Origin: Chloroflexota bacterium
Lineage (GTDB): Bacteria > Chloroflexota > Limnocylindria > Limnocylindrales > CSP1-4
Assembly: GCA_005882635.1 (NCBI GenBank)
Contig: VBFG01000023.1
Location: 1-34,369, forward strand
Length of the DNA: 34,369 bases
Direction: 5' to 3'
Shown in pieces: positions 24,046-32,367 of this stretch; positions within the stretch are counted from its first letter, which is position 1, and each line of letters opens with the position of its first letter. Below the pieces are notes generated by a model. It did not search any database. It was not told the origin of the DNA and was given only the letters and a program-made list of their open reading frames with translations. Position numbers and translations under genes: made by a program.

Positions 24046-26427
24046 ATGGCCGTACCGTTCGCCGGAATCCGCGTTCGGGACGTGGGTTGCCCGTCCCTGC
24101 GCAGAGTGACCACGAGCCTCGCGATGCAACAGCGTTCCAGCCAAGCGACCGCAGGATCCGCGACCGGCGATTCGGCAGCGATCCACGCCGAGACTCTTCG
24201 GCTCGTCCCGGCGGCGGTCTTCGAGACGGACGCCGATGGATCCTGCCGCTACGTCAACCCGCGCTGGGTCGCCTACAGCGGCCGGCCGGCCGAGTCGGCG
24301 CTCGGGTACGGCTGGTCGGAAGCGATCCACCCCGACGACCGCGATGTCGTCGTCGCCACGTGGCAGGCAGCGGTCCTCGCCGGGACGGAGATCACGTTGG
24401 AGTTCCGCGTCGTCCGGCCGGACGGCGCGACCCTCTGGGCATCCGGCCAGGCCGCTCCGATCCGCGCGCTCGACGGCGCGATCACCGGCTACATCGGAAC
24501 GATCACGGACATCACCCCGCTCGTCCAGGAACGCCACGAGCAGAGCGAACAGCGGCGGTTCGTGGATGCCGTGCTTGATATCGCCGGCTCCCTGGTCGCG
24601 GTCTTCGACGGCGAGGGCCGGATTCTTCGGTTCAACCGCGCCTGCGAGCTGGTCACCGGCTACACCTTCGAGGAGGTGAAGGGCCGCCCGTTCTACGAGC
24701 TCCTGGTGCCCGAGGCCGAGATCGAGGCCGTCCGGGAGGATCTGGCCGCGCTGCGTCCCGGCCAGCCGCCGACGACAAATGAGAACCACTGGGTGACCCG
24801 CGATGGGCGCCTCCGTCTGATCTCCTGGAGCGATGTCTGCTTCTTTGATGACGACGGACACGCCACGCACCTGATCAGCACGGGTATCGATGTCACGGAC
24901 GTCCGCCGAGGCGAGGAGGCCCTTCGCGGCATCGAGGCGGTCGGTGTTCTCCTGGCGACCACAGGTCCGACGAAAGAGTCGATGGCCGCGGTCCTCACCA
25001 CCCTGTCCGATCGCATGGGCTACCCCCACCTGGCCGTGTTCGTGCGGCGGGGCGGGGCGTTCGAGCTTGGCGCGGCCGTCGGCTACAACGGCCACGCCGC
25101 GTCACTCCAGGTCTCGCGCGGCATCACCGGCCGCGTCCTTCGAACCGGGAGGAGCGCGTTCCTCGAGCGTCCGGAGAGCGGCGACGGCGCCGAGTGGCTT
25201 CCGGCCACCGCAGAGATCGCGAGCCAGATCGCCGCCCCGCTCATCGCCGATCGGGAGACCCTCGGCGTGCTCTCGATCGAGTCGACCGCGGAGGCGCCCC
25301 TCACGCAGGCGGACCTCCGGCTGGTCGAAACGGTGGCGGAGCGGCTGTCCGTGGCCATGGTCCTCGGGCGCGAGCAGCAGGCGCTGAAGGAGCGAGCCCG
25401 ACTCTTCGCATCGCTCAACGCCTTCGCCCGTGTCACCGGGGCGATGGTCGACGAGGAGCGTCTGCCCGCCTCGCTGCTGGACGGCATCGCGGATGTCGTC
25501 CCGAACGACGCCTCGTGGCTGACGCTCGTCGACCCCACGAGCGGCCGCCACGTCATCCTGGGGGTCCGCGGGTCCGCGGTCGATCGGAAGGCCGTTGGGC
25601 GGTCCGTCCGACCGGGCGACCCGCCGATCCGACGAGCGATCCGGGATCGGACCGTCGTCGTCGAACGCGTGACAGGTGGCCGATCGACGTCGTCGCCGGG
25701 CGGCCGCGGCGCCCCTCCGACGGTGCTTCCGTGGAGGGCAACGTCGGGATCGATGGTCGCCGTCCCGCTGATCCATGCCGGCGACGTCCTCGGGACCGTC
25801 GTGGTGGGACGGGCCGGCCGCGACGCCTCGTTCACCGACCTAGAGCTCGAGGTGCTGTCGCTTCTCGGGGCGCAGGCTGCGCTCGCCGCCTCGAACGCCC
25901 GGCTCCTCGCTGAGGTTCGGGCGCTCGCGATCCGGGATCCCCTCACCGGGCTGTTCAATCGACGCCACTTCGACGCCGCCACAGAGCTGATCCTCGCCCG
26001 ATGGCGGCGCGACCGGCAAGCTGCCCGACCGATCGCGGCCATCATGTTCGACCTCGACCGCTTCGGTGAGCTGAACAACACCCACGGCCACCAGGCTGGC
26101 GACGCGGTCCTGCGCGAGTTCGCCGGGATCCTGTTGACGCGGTTCCGCTCGGCCGACCTCGTGGCCCGCTACGGCGGAGAGGAGTTCGTCGTCGTCCTGG
26201 ACGGCTCGTCCCTGATCGACGCCGCACGAGTCGCCGACGAGATCCGGACCGCGCTCGGGTCGCGCATATTGCGAGGGCCCGATGGCGCCGAGGTCCGGGC
26301 GACCGTCTCGGCCGGCTGCTCGCAGCTCGACCCGGCGAACCCGACGCGGGAGGCGCTTATCGAGGGCGCCGACGTCGCGCTGTATCGGGCCAAGCGGGCC
26401 GGCCGGAACCGGGTGGTCGCCGGCTGA
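24046..26427 (+). CDS. PAS/GAF-sensing diguanylate cyclase
   Basis: A 793-residue soluble signalling enzyme. Two PAS domains (about 48-160 and 165-290, with 'FETDADGSCRYVNPRW' and 'VAVFDGEGRILRFNRA') are followed by two GAF-like domains (about 300-440 and 460-620) and a C-terminal GGDEF domain (about 635-793). The active-site GGEEF is at 710-714, and an RSAD inhibitory I-site motif is five residues before it (701-704). It should therefore make c-di-GMP with product inhibition. No transmembrane segment is seen. Met1 is uncertain; Met27 is a possible start. It is divergent from the redox unit across 138 bp. Confidence 0.92.
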   Translation: MAVPFAGIRVRDVGCPSLRRVTTSLAMQQRSSQATAGSATGDSAAIHAETLRLVPAAVFETDADGSCRYVNPRWVAYSGRPAESALGYGWSEAIHPDDRDVVVATWQAAVLAGTEITLEFRVVRPDGATLWASGQAAPIRALDGAITGYIGTITDITPLVQERHEQSEQRRFVDAVLDIAGSLVAVFDGEGRILRFNRACELVTGYTFEEVKGRPFYELLVPEAEIEAVREDLAALRPGQPPTTNENHWVTRDGRLRLISWSDVCFFDDDGHATHLISTGIDVTDVRRGEEALRGIEAVGVLLATTGPTKESMAAVLTTLSDRMGYPHLAVFVRRGGAFELGAAVGYNGHAASLQVSRGITGRVLRTGRSAFLERPESGDGAEWLPATAEIASQIAAPLIADRETLGVLSIESTAEAPLTQADLRLVETVAERLSVAMVLGREQQALKERARLFASLNAFARVTGAMVDEERLPASLLDGIADVVPNDASWLTLVDPTSGRHVILGVRGSAVDRKAVGRSVRPGDPPIRRAIRDRTVVVERVTGGRSTSSPGGRGAPPTVLPWRATSGSMVAVPLIHAGDVLGTVVVGRAGRDASFTDLELEVLSLLGAQAALAASNARLLAEVRALAIRDPLTGLFNRRHFDAATELILARWRRDRQAARPIAAIMFDLDRFGELNNTHGHQAGDAVLREFAGILLTRFRSADLVARYGGEEFVVVLDGSSLIDAARVADEIRTALGSRILRGPDGAEVRATVSAGCSQLDPANPTREALIEGADVALYRAKRAGRNRVVAG

Positions 26428-26454
26428 CATTGACAGTTCGCTAAAATCGGCGCC

Positions 26455-26849
26455 GGGTCCGCAGGCCGCAGCAAGCCCAAACAAAGAGCACAAATCGGCA
26501 GCCGACCTCCTGGCCGACTGGCGGGCGGCAAGTCGTGACTCGGTCGCGGCCCATACCGCCTCGCACGTCGCGGAGATGGCCCTGACGGCCGCCGCCGCGG
26601 AGGAGGCCGCGAAGGAGGTCGAGGCCGCCGCGGCAGCCGCGCTCCCGGGCCAGGGCTGCCCCGTTGCAGGCCGCAGAAGCCGCGTCGATGGCCCTCGCGG
26701 CCGCGGAAGGCGACACGGCTCGAGCGACCCAGGACGTCGAGGTCGCCGAGCAGGCCGAAGTCGCAGCCTGCGATCGCTTCCACCACGCCGAGGACGACGC
26801 GCGCTCGAAGCGGTCACGCTGGCCCGCGTCGTTCCTCTACGATCGCACC
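26455..26849 (+). pseudogene. Frameshifted relic of an alanine-rich coiled-coil protein
   Basis: One frame (about 26455-26643) reads 'KSAADLLADWRAASRD', then a helical Ala/Glu stretch. At about 26643-26660 the coding signal jumps to another frame that continues with 'LQAAEAASMALAAAEG' and 'HHAEDDARSKR'. Joined, these make one uninterrupted helical Ala-rich protein of about 120 residues. No ATG, GTG or TTG start is seen in the first frame, and the second runs without a stop into the next gene. A single-base indel, real or from sequencing, would explain it. I have a vague memory of similar small Ala-rich proteins in Chloroflexota, but cannot confirm it. Confidence 0.45.
26838..26843 (+). promoter_or_regulatory. 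Candidate -10 box for a leaderless amidohydrolase mRNA
   Basis: TACGAT ends 6 bp before the GTG start at 26850 and no Shine-Dalgarno is present, so transcription would begin at or next to the start codon. This supports the chosen start and fits leaderless translation. The same hexamer occurs in both arms of the 9990-10014 repeat. Confidence 0.45.
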
Positions 26850-28079
26850 GTGGACGCCCCGCCCGGCCTGATCCTGTGGGACGCGCGCCTGATCGACGGC
26901 CGCGGCGGGCCGCCCGTCGAGCATGCGGTCGTCACCGTGGACGGCGCCAGGATCGTCGCGATCGAGACCGTCGACGGCCGGCCGACACCGACCGGTGCGA
27001 TCGACCTCGCCGGTCGAACCCTCCTGCCGGGCCTGATCGACGCCCACGCCCACGTCATGAGCGACGCCGAGCGGAGCCCGGGCTTCGGGCCGCCGCCGCC
27101 GCTCCACGGCGAGGAGCCGCGGCCCGACGCCCTCCGCTGGTTCGTGCTCGCCAAGGCGGCCCGGGCCTACCTCGACGCCGGGATCACCGCCGTCCGCGAT
27201 GTCGGCAGCCCGGATGACGAGGCGCTGACCCTGCGCGAGGCGATCCGCCTCGGGCTCGTCGAAGGGCCGCGCATCCTGACCTGCGGCCGGATCCTGTCGG
27301 CCACGGCCCCCGGCGGCGCGATCTTCGGGACGATGTACGAGGAGGCCGACGGGCCGTGGGAGATGCGCCGCGCCGTCCGCCGCCAGCTCCGCCGCGGCGC
27401 CGACTACATCAAGGTCATGGCGACGGGCGCCCGATCCGTGGTCCGCGAGGACCCGGAGGCTGCCCAGATCACGGCCGACGAGATCGAGGCCGTCGTCGAC
27501 GAGGCCCATCGGATGGGCGTCCGGGTCGCCGCCCACGCGGAGGGCCTCGACGGGACGCGACTCGCGATCGAAGCCGGGGTCGAGACGATCGAGCACGGCT
27601 TCAGCCTGCATCGGGAGCCGGCGCTCCTCGAGCGGATGGCGAAGGAGGGCATCGTCCTGGTCCCGACGCTGTCGACGTTCGATGACCTGGCCGTCCGCTT
27701 CCGTGACAAGTTCGCACCATCGCTCGTCGAGCAGGCCAAACGCCAGGCGGCCGAGACGGCCCGGACGATCCTCGCCGCCCGCGACGCCGGCGTGACGCTG
27801 GCCATGGGCTACGACTCCGGTCCTCCCGGCGCCGACGCCCGGGAGCTCGTCCGGATGGTCGAGGCCGGCCTGACAGCAGGGGAGGCGATCCGGGCGGGGA
27901 CGGCGGGCTCCGCTCGCGCGCTTGGCCTGACCGACCGCGGCACGGTCGAGCCCGACCAGGCCGCCGACCTCCTCGTCGTCGACGGCGACCCGCTCGCCGA
28001 CATCGGAATCCTCGCCGATCCCGCTTGCATCGGGCTCGTCGTCCAGGACGGCGTCATCCGAACGCGAACACCGCCCTGA
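26850..28079 (+). CDS. Imidazolonepropionase-like amidohydrolase (prolidase/dipeptidase-like)
   Basis: A 409-residue metal-dependent amidohydrolase. His66-x-His68 ('LLPGLIDAHAHVMS'), the likely carboxylated Lys in 'ADYIKVMATGA', 'RVAAHAEGLDGTRLAIEAGVETIEHG' with further metal His, and an Asp in 'MGYDSGPPG' form the usual binuclear site. 'ADLLVVDGDPLADIGIL' closes the composite sandwich domain. Family members include Xaa-Pro and Xaa-Arg dipeptidases and other cyclic-amide hydrolases; I cannot pick a substrate. I chose the GTG at 26850 because the domain begins right there and a -10 box sits just upstream. The frame continues upstream without a stop, but that part belongs to the alanine-rich relic. 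Confidence 0.88.
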   Translation: MDAPPGLILWDARLIDGRGGPPVEHAVVTVDGARIVAIETVDGRPTPTGAIDLAGRTLLPGLIDAHAHVMSDAERSPGFGPPPPLHGEEPRPDALRWFVLAKAARAYLDAGITAVRDVGSPDDEALTLREAIRLGLVEGPRILTCGRILSATAPGGAIFGTMYEEADGPWEMRRAVRRQLRRGADYIKVMATGARSVVREDPEAAQITADEIEAVVDEAHRMGVRVAAHAEGLDGTRLAIEAGVETIEHGFSLHREPALLERMAKEGIVLVPTLSTFDDLAVRFRDKFAPSLVEQAKRQAAETARTILAARDAGVTLAMGYDSGPPGADARELVRMVEAGLTAGEAIRAGTAGSARALGLTDRGTVEPDQAADLLVVDGDPLADIGILADPACIGLVVQDGVIRTRTPP

Positions 28080-28131
28080 GGTCCGCTCCAAACGGACGAC
28101 CCGAGCCCAGATTAGGAAGTCGCAATCTTCG

Positions 28132-28160
28132 TTGCCCTGCGGGTTCGGTCGTCCTACGGT
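28132..28160 (+). promoter_or_regulatory. Candidate promoter for the cupredoxin gene
   Basis: TTGCCC (28132-28137) and TACGGT (28155-28160) are 17 bp apart in the 181-bp gap before the cupredoxin. A small inverted repeat (ACGACC with GGTCGT, 28190-28205) lies just downstream in the expected leader. Matches are partial, so this is a weak call. Nothing else is evident in the gap. Confidence 0.3.
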
Positions 28161-28260
28161 TTCGTTGGACGGGGGGACGCGCGACGCACACGACCTGCGG
28201 GTCGTCGCCGGTCGCAGCCGTCCGATCAGCAGCTACCGGGGATGGCCAGGAGGACGTGCC

Positions 28261-29538
28261 ATGTCGGTTCGCGCTCTGTCGTCGGCTGCCCGCATCGGGT
28301 CGGCCGCAGCTCTCGCCGCCTCGGCGATCTTGATCACAGCATCGCCGGTTGCCGCCCAGACGCACGCCGTCGTCATCGGCGTGGATCACGTCGATCCGGC
28401 CAACCAGGACCTGGCCAAGGGCCGCCTCTTCGAGTACACCGACTTCTTCAGCCGGGCGGTCACCGTTCGCCACGGCGACGTCGTCGACTTCCGGACCGCG
28501 CCCGCCGCGTTCCACATCGTTGGGCTGGCCCGAACGGAGGCCGAGGCGTTGGCGGCATACCCCGTCGCAACCCTCGACACCGACGATCCCGACGCGCCGA
28601 ACGGGGCACCCAAGATCGCGCTCGGGCCATCCAACTTCCCAATCGTCGACGGCAACGCGAGCGGCGATCTGTCCAAGGTCGACTTCAGCCGACCGAATGG
28701 GCCGCCGGACTGTGGCCGGCCGGACCTCGGCGAGGCGGACTGCGTCTTCAGCGGCGGGGACGACATTGACGTCGCCGGGCCGAACCTGAACTTCGGTCCG
28801 ACGGGGCCGCAGCCGGCTGACTGGCGCGTCCGGATCGACGCGAGCCCCGGCACGTACACCTTCCTCTGCTTCATCCATCCCGGCATGCGCGGGACGCTGA
28901 AGGTCGTGGGCACCGCCCAGCCGACCACGACCCAGGCTCAGATCGACCACAAGTCCTTCGGGCAGTTTGTGGCCGACCGGGCCCAGGCTCTGGCCGCGGA
29001 GAAGGCGGCCAACGTCGTCTCGTACACCGGCGGCGCTCCTGGTACGCGGACGTACCTGTTCAAGGTCGGCATCGGAGCCGCCTCGAACCACGTCGCGATC
29101 GACGAGATGCTGCCGAATCCGGCCACCGTGCCCGGCGGGGCGCCGGGACTGGCGTCGGGCGACAAGGTGCTCTTCGACTGGGCCGACACGCACAACGTCC
29201 ACACTGTCTTCTTCCCGACGTCCGTCGAAGAGACGTCGCCGTTCGGGTTCGACTGTGACAGTGGCTTCGTGGAACCGTTCGGGCCGCCGTGCTTCGAGAC
29301 CGGTGAGGCCTTCGCGCCCGAGCTGATCGGGGACCCTGGCAACGCGCCTCCGGGGACCGTCCTGACCAGCCCGTCGGCGATCGTCGATTCCGGTCTCCTC
29401 GTCGGCACCGGCTACAACCTCTCTCCGTCGGTCCAGGCGTGGCATGTCGCGACGAACGGATCCACGGGGACGGGCACCTACAGCTTCCGCTGCGCGGTGC
29501 ACGATTTCATGATCGGGAGCTTCACCGTCGGGTCATGA
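28261..29538 (+). CDS. Secreted two-domain cupredoxin (type 1 copper) protein
   Basis: A 425-residue exported protein with a Sec signal peptide ending near 'ASPVAAQTH' (residue 32). It has two cupredoxin-like domains. Domain 1 has His85 ('PAAFHIVGL') and Cys203-x2-His206-x2-Met209 ('FLCFIHPGM'). Domain 2 has His314 ('HNVHTVFFP') and Cys411-x2-His414-x2-Met417 ('FRCAVHDFM'). Both have the full type 1 copper ligand set, so two mononuclear copper sites and electron transfer outside the membrane are expected. I see no type 2/3 copper ligands, so it is not an evident multicopper oxidase or nitrite reductase. ATG has AGGAGG 7 nt upstream. A strong hairpin follows the stop. Confidence 0.85.
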   Translation: MSVRALSSAARIGSAAALAASAILITASPVAAQTHAVVIGVDHVDPANQDLAKGRLFEYTDFFSRAVTVRHGDVVDFRTAPAAFHIVGLARTEAEALAAYPVATLDTDDPDAPNGAPKIALGPSNFPIVDGNASGDLSKVDFSRPNGPPDCGRPDLGEADCVFSGGDDIDVAGPNLNFGPTGPQPADWRVRIDASPGTYTFLCFIHPGMRGTLKVVGTAQPTTTQAQIDHKSFGQFVADRAQALAAEKAANVVSYTGGAPGTRTYLFKVGIGAASNHVAIDEMLPNPATVPGGAPGLASGDKVLFDWADTHNVHTVFFPTSVEETSPFGFDCDSGFVEPFGPPCFETGEAFAPELIGDPGNAPPGTVLTSPSAIVDSGLLVGTGYNLSPSVQAWHVATNGSTGTGTYSFRCAVHDFMIGSFTVGS

Positions 29539-29541
29539 GCT

Positions 29542-29574
29542 GATGGCAGAGGCACCGCCGGCGCCTCTGCCATC
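29542..29574 (+). terminator. Hairpin terminator after the cupredoxin gene
   Basis: A perfect 12-bp stem (29542-29553 with 29563-29574) with a 9-nt loop begins 3 bp after the stop codon. The following bases are not a clean U-run, but position and strength make an intrinsic or factor-assisted terminator likely. Confidence 0.75.
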
Positions 29575-29633
29575 CTCACTCTAGGTCGAGGCGAGAGGCC
29601 GGTCTCGGGGACGCGGCGGCACTGACTGGTCCG

Positions 29634-29651
29634 GGTCAGGTGCACCTGACC
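29634..29651. promoter_or_regulatory. 18-bp perfect palindrome, candidate operator
   Basis: GGTCAGGTGCACCTGACC is exactly self-complementary and lies 46 bp before the ATG of the membrane-anchored protein, between it and the preceding terminator. Such palindromes are typical sites for dimeric repressors or activators. No local regulator gene is adjacent, so the factor is unknown. Confidence 0.5.
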
Positions 29652-29697
29652 GATTCCCAGCGACGGTCGATAGACGCCTTGGGTGCAGGATCGGTCG

Positions 29698-31002
29698 ATG
29701 AACGACTCTTTCCGCCGCCCGCCAATGTCCGGCCCGCTCAAGGTCTGGCTCGTCGGCGGTGGTCTCGCAGCGATCCTGCTGACCGGCATCGGCCTGGCGG
29801 TCAGCCCGCGCGACCCCTCGCCAACACCGTCGAGCGGTGTCGCCGCGCTTCCGCCGAGCGCCAGTCCGGCATCCGTCGCCGCATCGGCGGAACCCAGTCC
29901 CTCGCAGACGACCACGCCGACGCCGACAGCGACGCCCAAGCCGAAGCCGGCCGTCTGGTCGAAGTCGGTCCACGTCAAGGGCCTCGATGGCTGCACATCC
30001 GTCGTCGCGGCGATCGACGATCGTGGCACGAGCCATCTGGCCGCGGATTGCGGAAGCTCATCCAGCCGAATCGGCTACTCGACCTCGACCGACGGTTTGC
30101 ATTGGACGTCGAGGATCTTCAAGGCGCAGACCGACCGGCTCGAGCAGGAGCCGCAGCTCGCCCTCAAGGGTTCGACGCTCTACCTGGCCTACACCCGTCT
30201 GGTCCAAACGGAGGGAGCATGTGGCGACGACGGATTGAAGGACCTCGGCGTCTACTACCGGACGAGGTCGCTCCCGAACGGCGGATGGTCGGCCCCGCAC
30301 CAGATCGGAGCCGTCCGAGACCACCTCCAGTCGTTCCGCGTCAACGGCTCGACCATCCATGCGACCGTCACGAACGAGAAAGACGGCCTGACCTATTACG
30401 AGACGATCTCCGGAGGGACGACTCACCGGTACCGGCTCGCCGGCGCCGTCGGCGGGGCCTCGCTCCGGATCGGCGACGATGGCAAGGCGCGGATTGCCTA
30501 CCAGGGCTCGAACGGGATCGTTTACGGGACGTTCGACGGCAGCCGCTTCCGCACCGCGACGGTGCCGAACAGCGAGGGCGGCCAGACTCCCACGCTCGTC
30601 CTCGCACCCGGCAACGTCGCCTACATGCTCTGGATCCACAGCTCGGTAGGTGGCGGCTGCGCGGAGCCTGAGCCCCCACCCGAGGACGGCACCTACTTCG
30701 CGACGAACGCCGGCGGTTCGTGGAACTCGACGAAGCTGTCCAATGCGAACGCGGCCGCATCGATCATCATCGATCCCGCCACGGGCGAGGTCCACGTGCT
30801 GATCGGCGACTTCCGGGGGATCGTCTACTACAACCGCGCCCCGGGCGCCGACTGGACGGAGAAGACCCTTTCGCCGACGCGCTGGCTGTATTCGCCGGTG
30901 ATCCGCCAGAACCCGAAGACGGGGGCGTTGCTCGTCGCCTACGTCTCCGAGATCGCGAGTTCCGAGAAGCCGCCGACCATCCAGGTCATGACAAAGGGCT
31001 AA
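29698..31002 (+). CDS. Membrane-anchored beta-propeller-like secreted protein
   Basis: A 434-residue protein. One N-terminal helix (about 14-36, 'VWLVGGGLAAILLTGIGLAV') should anchor it, with the rest outside. Residues about 38-85 are a Ser/Pro/Thr linker. The remainder shows repeated beta-strand blocks of the 'DGLHWTSRIF', 'LKGSTLYLAYTRLV', 'YYRTRSLPNGGWSAP' and 'DDGKARIAYQGSNG' type, as in sialidase-like or exo-sugar-binding beta-propellers, but no complete catalytic site is evident. The ATG at 29698 has a CAGGA upstream and is preferred to a GTG five codons earlier. Its last 17 bp overlap the convergent MFS gene. Function unknown. Confidence 0.78.
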   Translation: MNDSFRRPPMSGPLKVWLVGGGLAAILLTGIGLAVSPRDPSPTPSSGVAALPPSASPASVAASAEPSPSQTTTPTPTATPKPKPAVWSKSVHVKGLDGCTSVVAAIDDRGTSHLAADCGSSSSRIGYSTSTDGLHWTSRIFKAQTDRLEQEPQLALKGSTLYLAYTRLVQTEGACGDDGLKDLGVYYRTRSLPNGGWSAPHQIGAVRDHLQSFRVNGSTIHATVTNEKDGLTYYETISGGTTHRYRLAGAVGGASLRIGDDGKARIAYQGSNGIVYGTFDGSRFRTATVPNSEGGQTPTLVLAPGNVAYMLWIHSSVGGGCAEPEPPPEDGTYFATNAGGSWNSTKLSNANAAASIIIDPATGEVHVLIGDFRGIVYYNRAPGADWTEKTLSPTRWLYSPVIRQNPKTGALLVAYVSEIASSEKPPTIQVMTKG

Positions 31003-32263
31003 CCTCGGGCGTCGTCGGGCGATCTCGCGGGTAAAGCGCCAGGAAGCCCATGACGAGGGCGAGGGGGACGACCGTCATCAGCAGCCCGAGCCCGACGTCG
31101 CCCGTCGCGGTCCAGACCTGCGACGCGAGCGTCGCGCCCACCGCAATTCCGAGGCTCGACAGACCGTTGATCCAGCCGTAGGCGCGGCTGCGCCGGCCGC
31201 CATCGGTCGCGTCGGCGAGGAGCGCGAAGTACGACGCCTCGAGCGCAGTCACGCCGGCGCCGCTGACGATCGACACCGGGTACAGGACCAGCCGTGGCAG
31301 CTCGGCGTGGAACGCGATCGGGAAGATGAGGATCAGCCCCGCCCCGAGGATCGCGACGTCGCGGCGCCCGCGGCGATCGGCCAGGTTTGCCAGGACCGGG
31401 CCCAGCAGGATCGAGCCCAGGCCGAACGCCGAGAAGACGAGGCCGACCTCGGCCGTCGCCCAGCCGAGCCGCTCCTGGGTGAAGACCGCATAAGTCGTGA
31501 TGAACGCCCCGAAGGAGGCCTGGAAGAAGGCCTGGACGAGGAAGAGCAGGACGAGGAGGCGGGTGACGCTCGACGCGGTGGCGGTCCCGGCGCCTGCCGT
31601 GGCAGTGTCGGCCGCGGCCGCTGCGGCGGGAGTGCCGGCCTGGTCGGCCGGCTTCGGTCGACCCTCGGCCGGCGGCTTCGGCAGGAACAGCGAGGCGATC
31701 GCCGAGAGCGTGCTCGTCGCGCCCACGACGAGGAATGGCAGTCGGAGGTCGGACACGCCGACGAGCAGACCACCGACCGTCGGCCCGAGGACCGCCCCCG
31801 CGGAGCCCGCCGCCGAGAGGACGCCGTTGGCGAACGCCAGCCGCGTCCGGTCGATGGCCTGGGCCACGTACAGCCGCTCCGACACCTGGTTGACGCCGGT
31901 GCCAAGCCCTGCGACGGCCCGGAAGGCGATCAGTGACAGGGCCGTTCCGGCGGTCGCGATCAGGACATTCGCCGCCGCGTACGTGCCGATCCCGATCGAG
32001 ACGAGCCGGCGCGGCGCGAGCCGCTCCACGAGGTACCCGCCGCCGAGCTGGCCGACCGCGATGGTCACGGCGAAGCCGCTCGTCAACAGGCCCAGGACGG
32101 TCGGCGTCGCCCCCAGCGAGGTCGCGTACAACGGCAGGAGCGGCAGCATGATCGACACGCCCACCTGGGTGATGAACGCCATCGCTCCGAGCAGCGCGAT
32201 CGCCGGGGAGAGGCCGCGGCCCCACGTCCGAACCCGCTTGCCGATCCTCGCCCGCGCCAACAT
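30986..32263 (-). CDS. MFS transporter
   Basis: A 425-residue major facilitator with twelve predicted helices in two halves. The first half has 'GQLGGGYLVERLAPRRLVSIG' (motif A-like loop), and a long Ala/Pro/Thr-rich cytoplasmic linker of about 35 residues ('KPPAEGRPKPADQAG' and following) joins the halves. The second half has 'GPVLANLADRRGRRDVAIL', the second motif A copy. It may export a drug or metabolite; substrate unknown. I chose the ATG at 32263 (a GTG lies one codon before). It is divergent from ftsH and overlaps the end of the preceding convergent gene by 17 bp. Confidence 0.9.
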   Translation of the reverse strand: MLARARIGKRVRTWGRGLSPAIALLGAMAFITQVGVSIMLPLLPLYATSLGATPTVLGLLTSGFAVTIAVGQLGGGYLVERLAPRRLVSIGIGTYAAANVLIATAGTALSLIAFRAVAGLGTGVNQVSERLYVAQAIDRTRLAFANGVLSAAGSAGAVLGPTVGGLLVGVSDLRLPFLVVGATSTLSAIASLFLPKPPAEGRPKPADQAGTPAAAAAADTATAGAGTATASSVTRLLVLLFLVQAFFQASFGAFITTYAVFTQERLGWATAEVGLVFSAFGLGSILLGPVLANLADRRGRRDVAILGAGLILIFPIAFHAELPRLVLYPVSIVSGAGVTALEASYFALLADATDGGRRSRAYGWINGLSSLGIAVGATLASQVWTATGDVGLGLLMTVVPLALVMGFLALYPRDRPTTPEVSPLS

Positions 32264-32353
32264 CACGGCGCCATCGTCGCGGCCGGGTCAACAGGGAGCG
32301 TCGGACGTCCGAGGGAGCAGGCGCGCCTGGACCTCCCGCCCGTCGATCGAGCC

Positions 32354-32359
32354 TATGAT
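32354..32359 (+). promoter_or_regulatory. Candidate -10 box for a leaderless ftsH mRNA
   Basis: TATGAT ends 8 bp before the GTG start of ftsH at 32368. With no Shine-Dalgarno in this short stretch, transcription probably starts at or very close to the GTG. A -35 is not obvious. Confidence 0.5.
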
Positions 32360-32367
32360 TCCGTCCC

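Noticed and set aside
26664-26849. TTG start that would add 62 residues to the amidohydrolase
   Set aside because: The added part is Ala-rich coiled coil unrelated to amidohydrolases, and a -10 box directly precedes the GTG at 26850.
28190-28205. 6-bp inverted repeat before the cupredoxin gene as an operator
   Set aside because: Stems this short are common in GC-rich sequence; it is mentioned only within the promoter entry.
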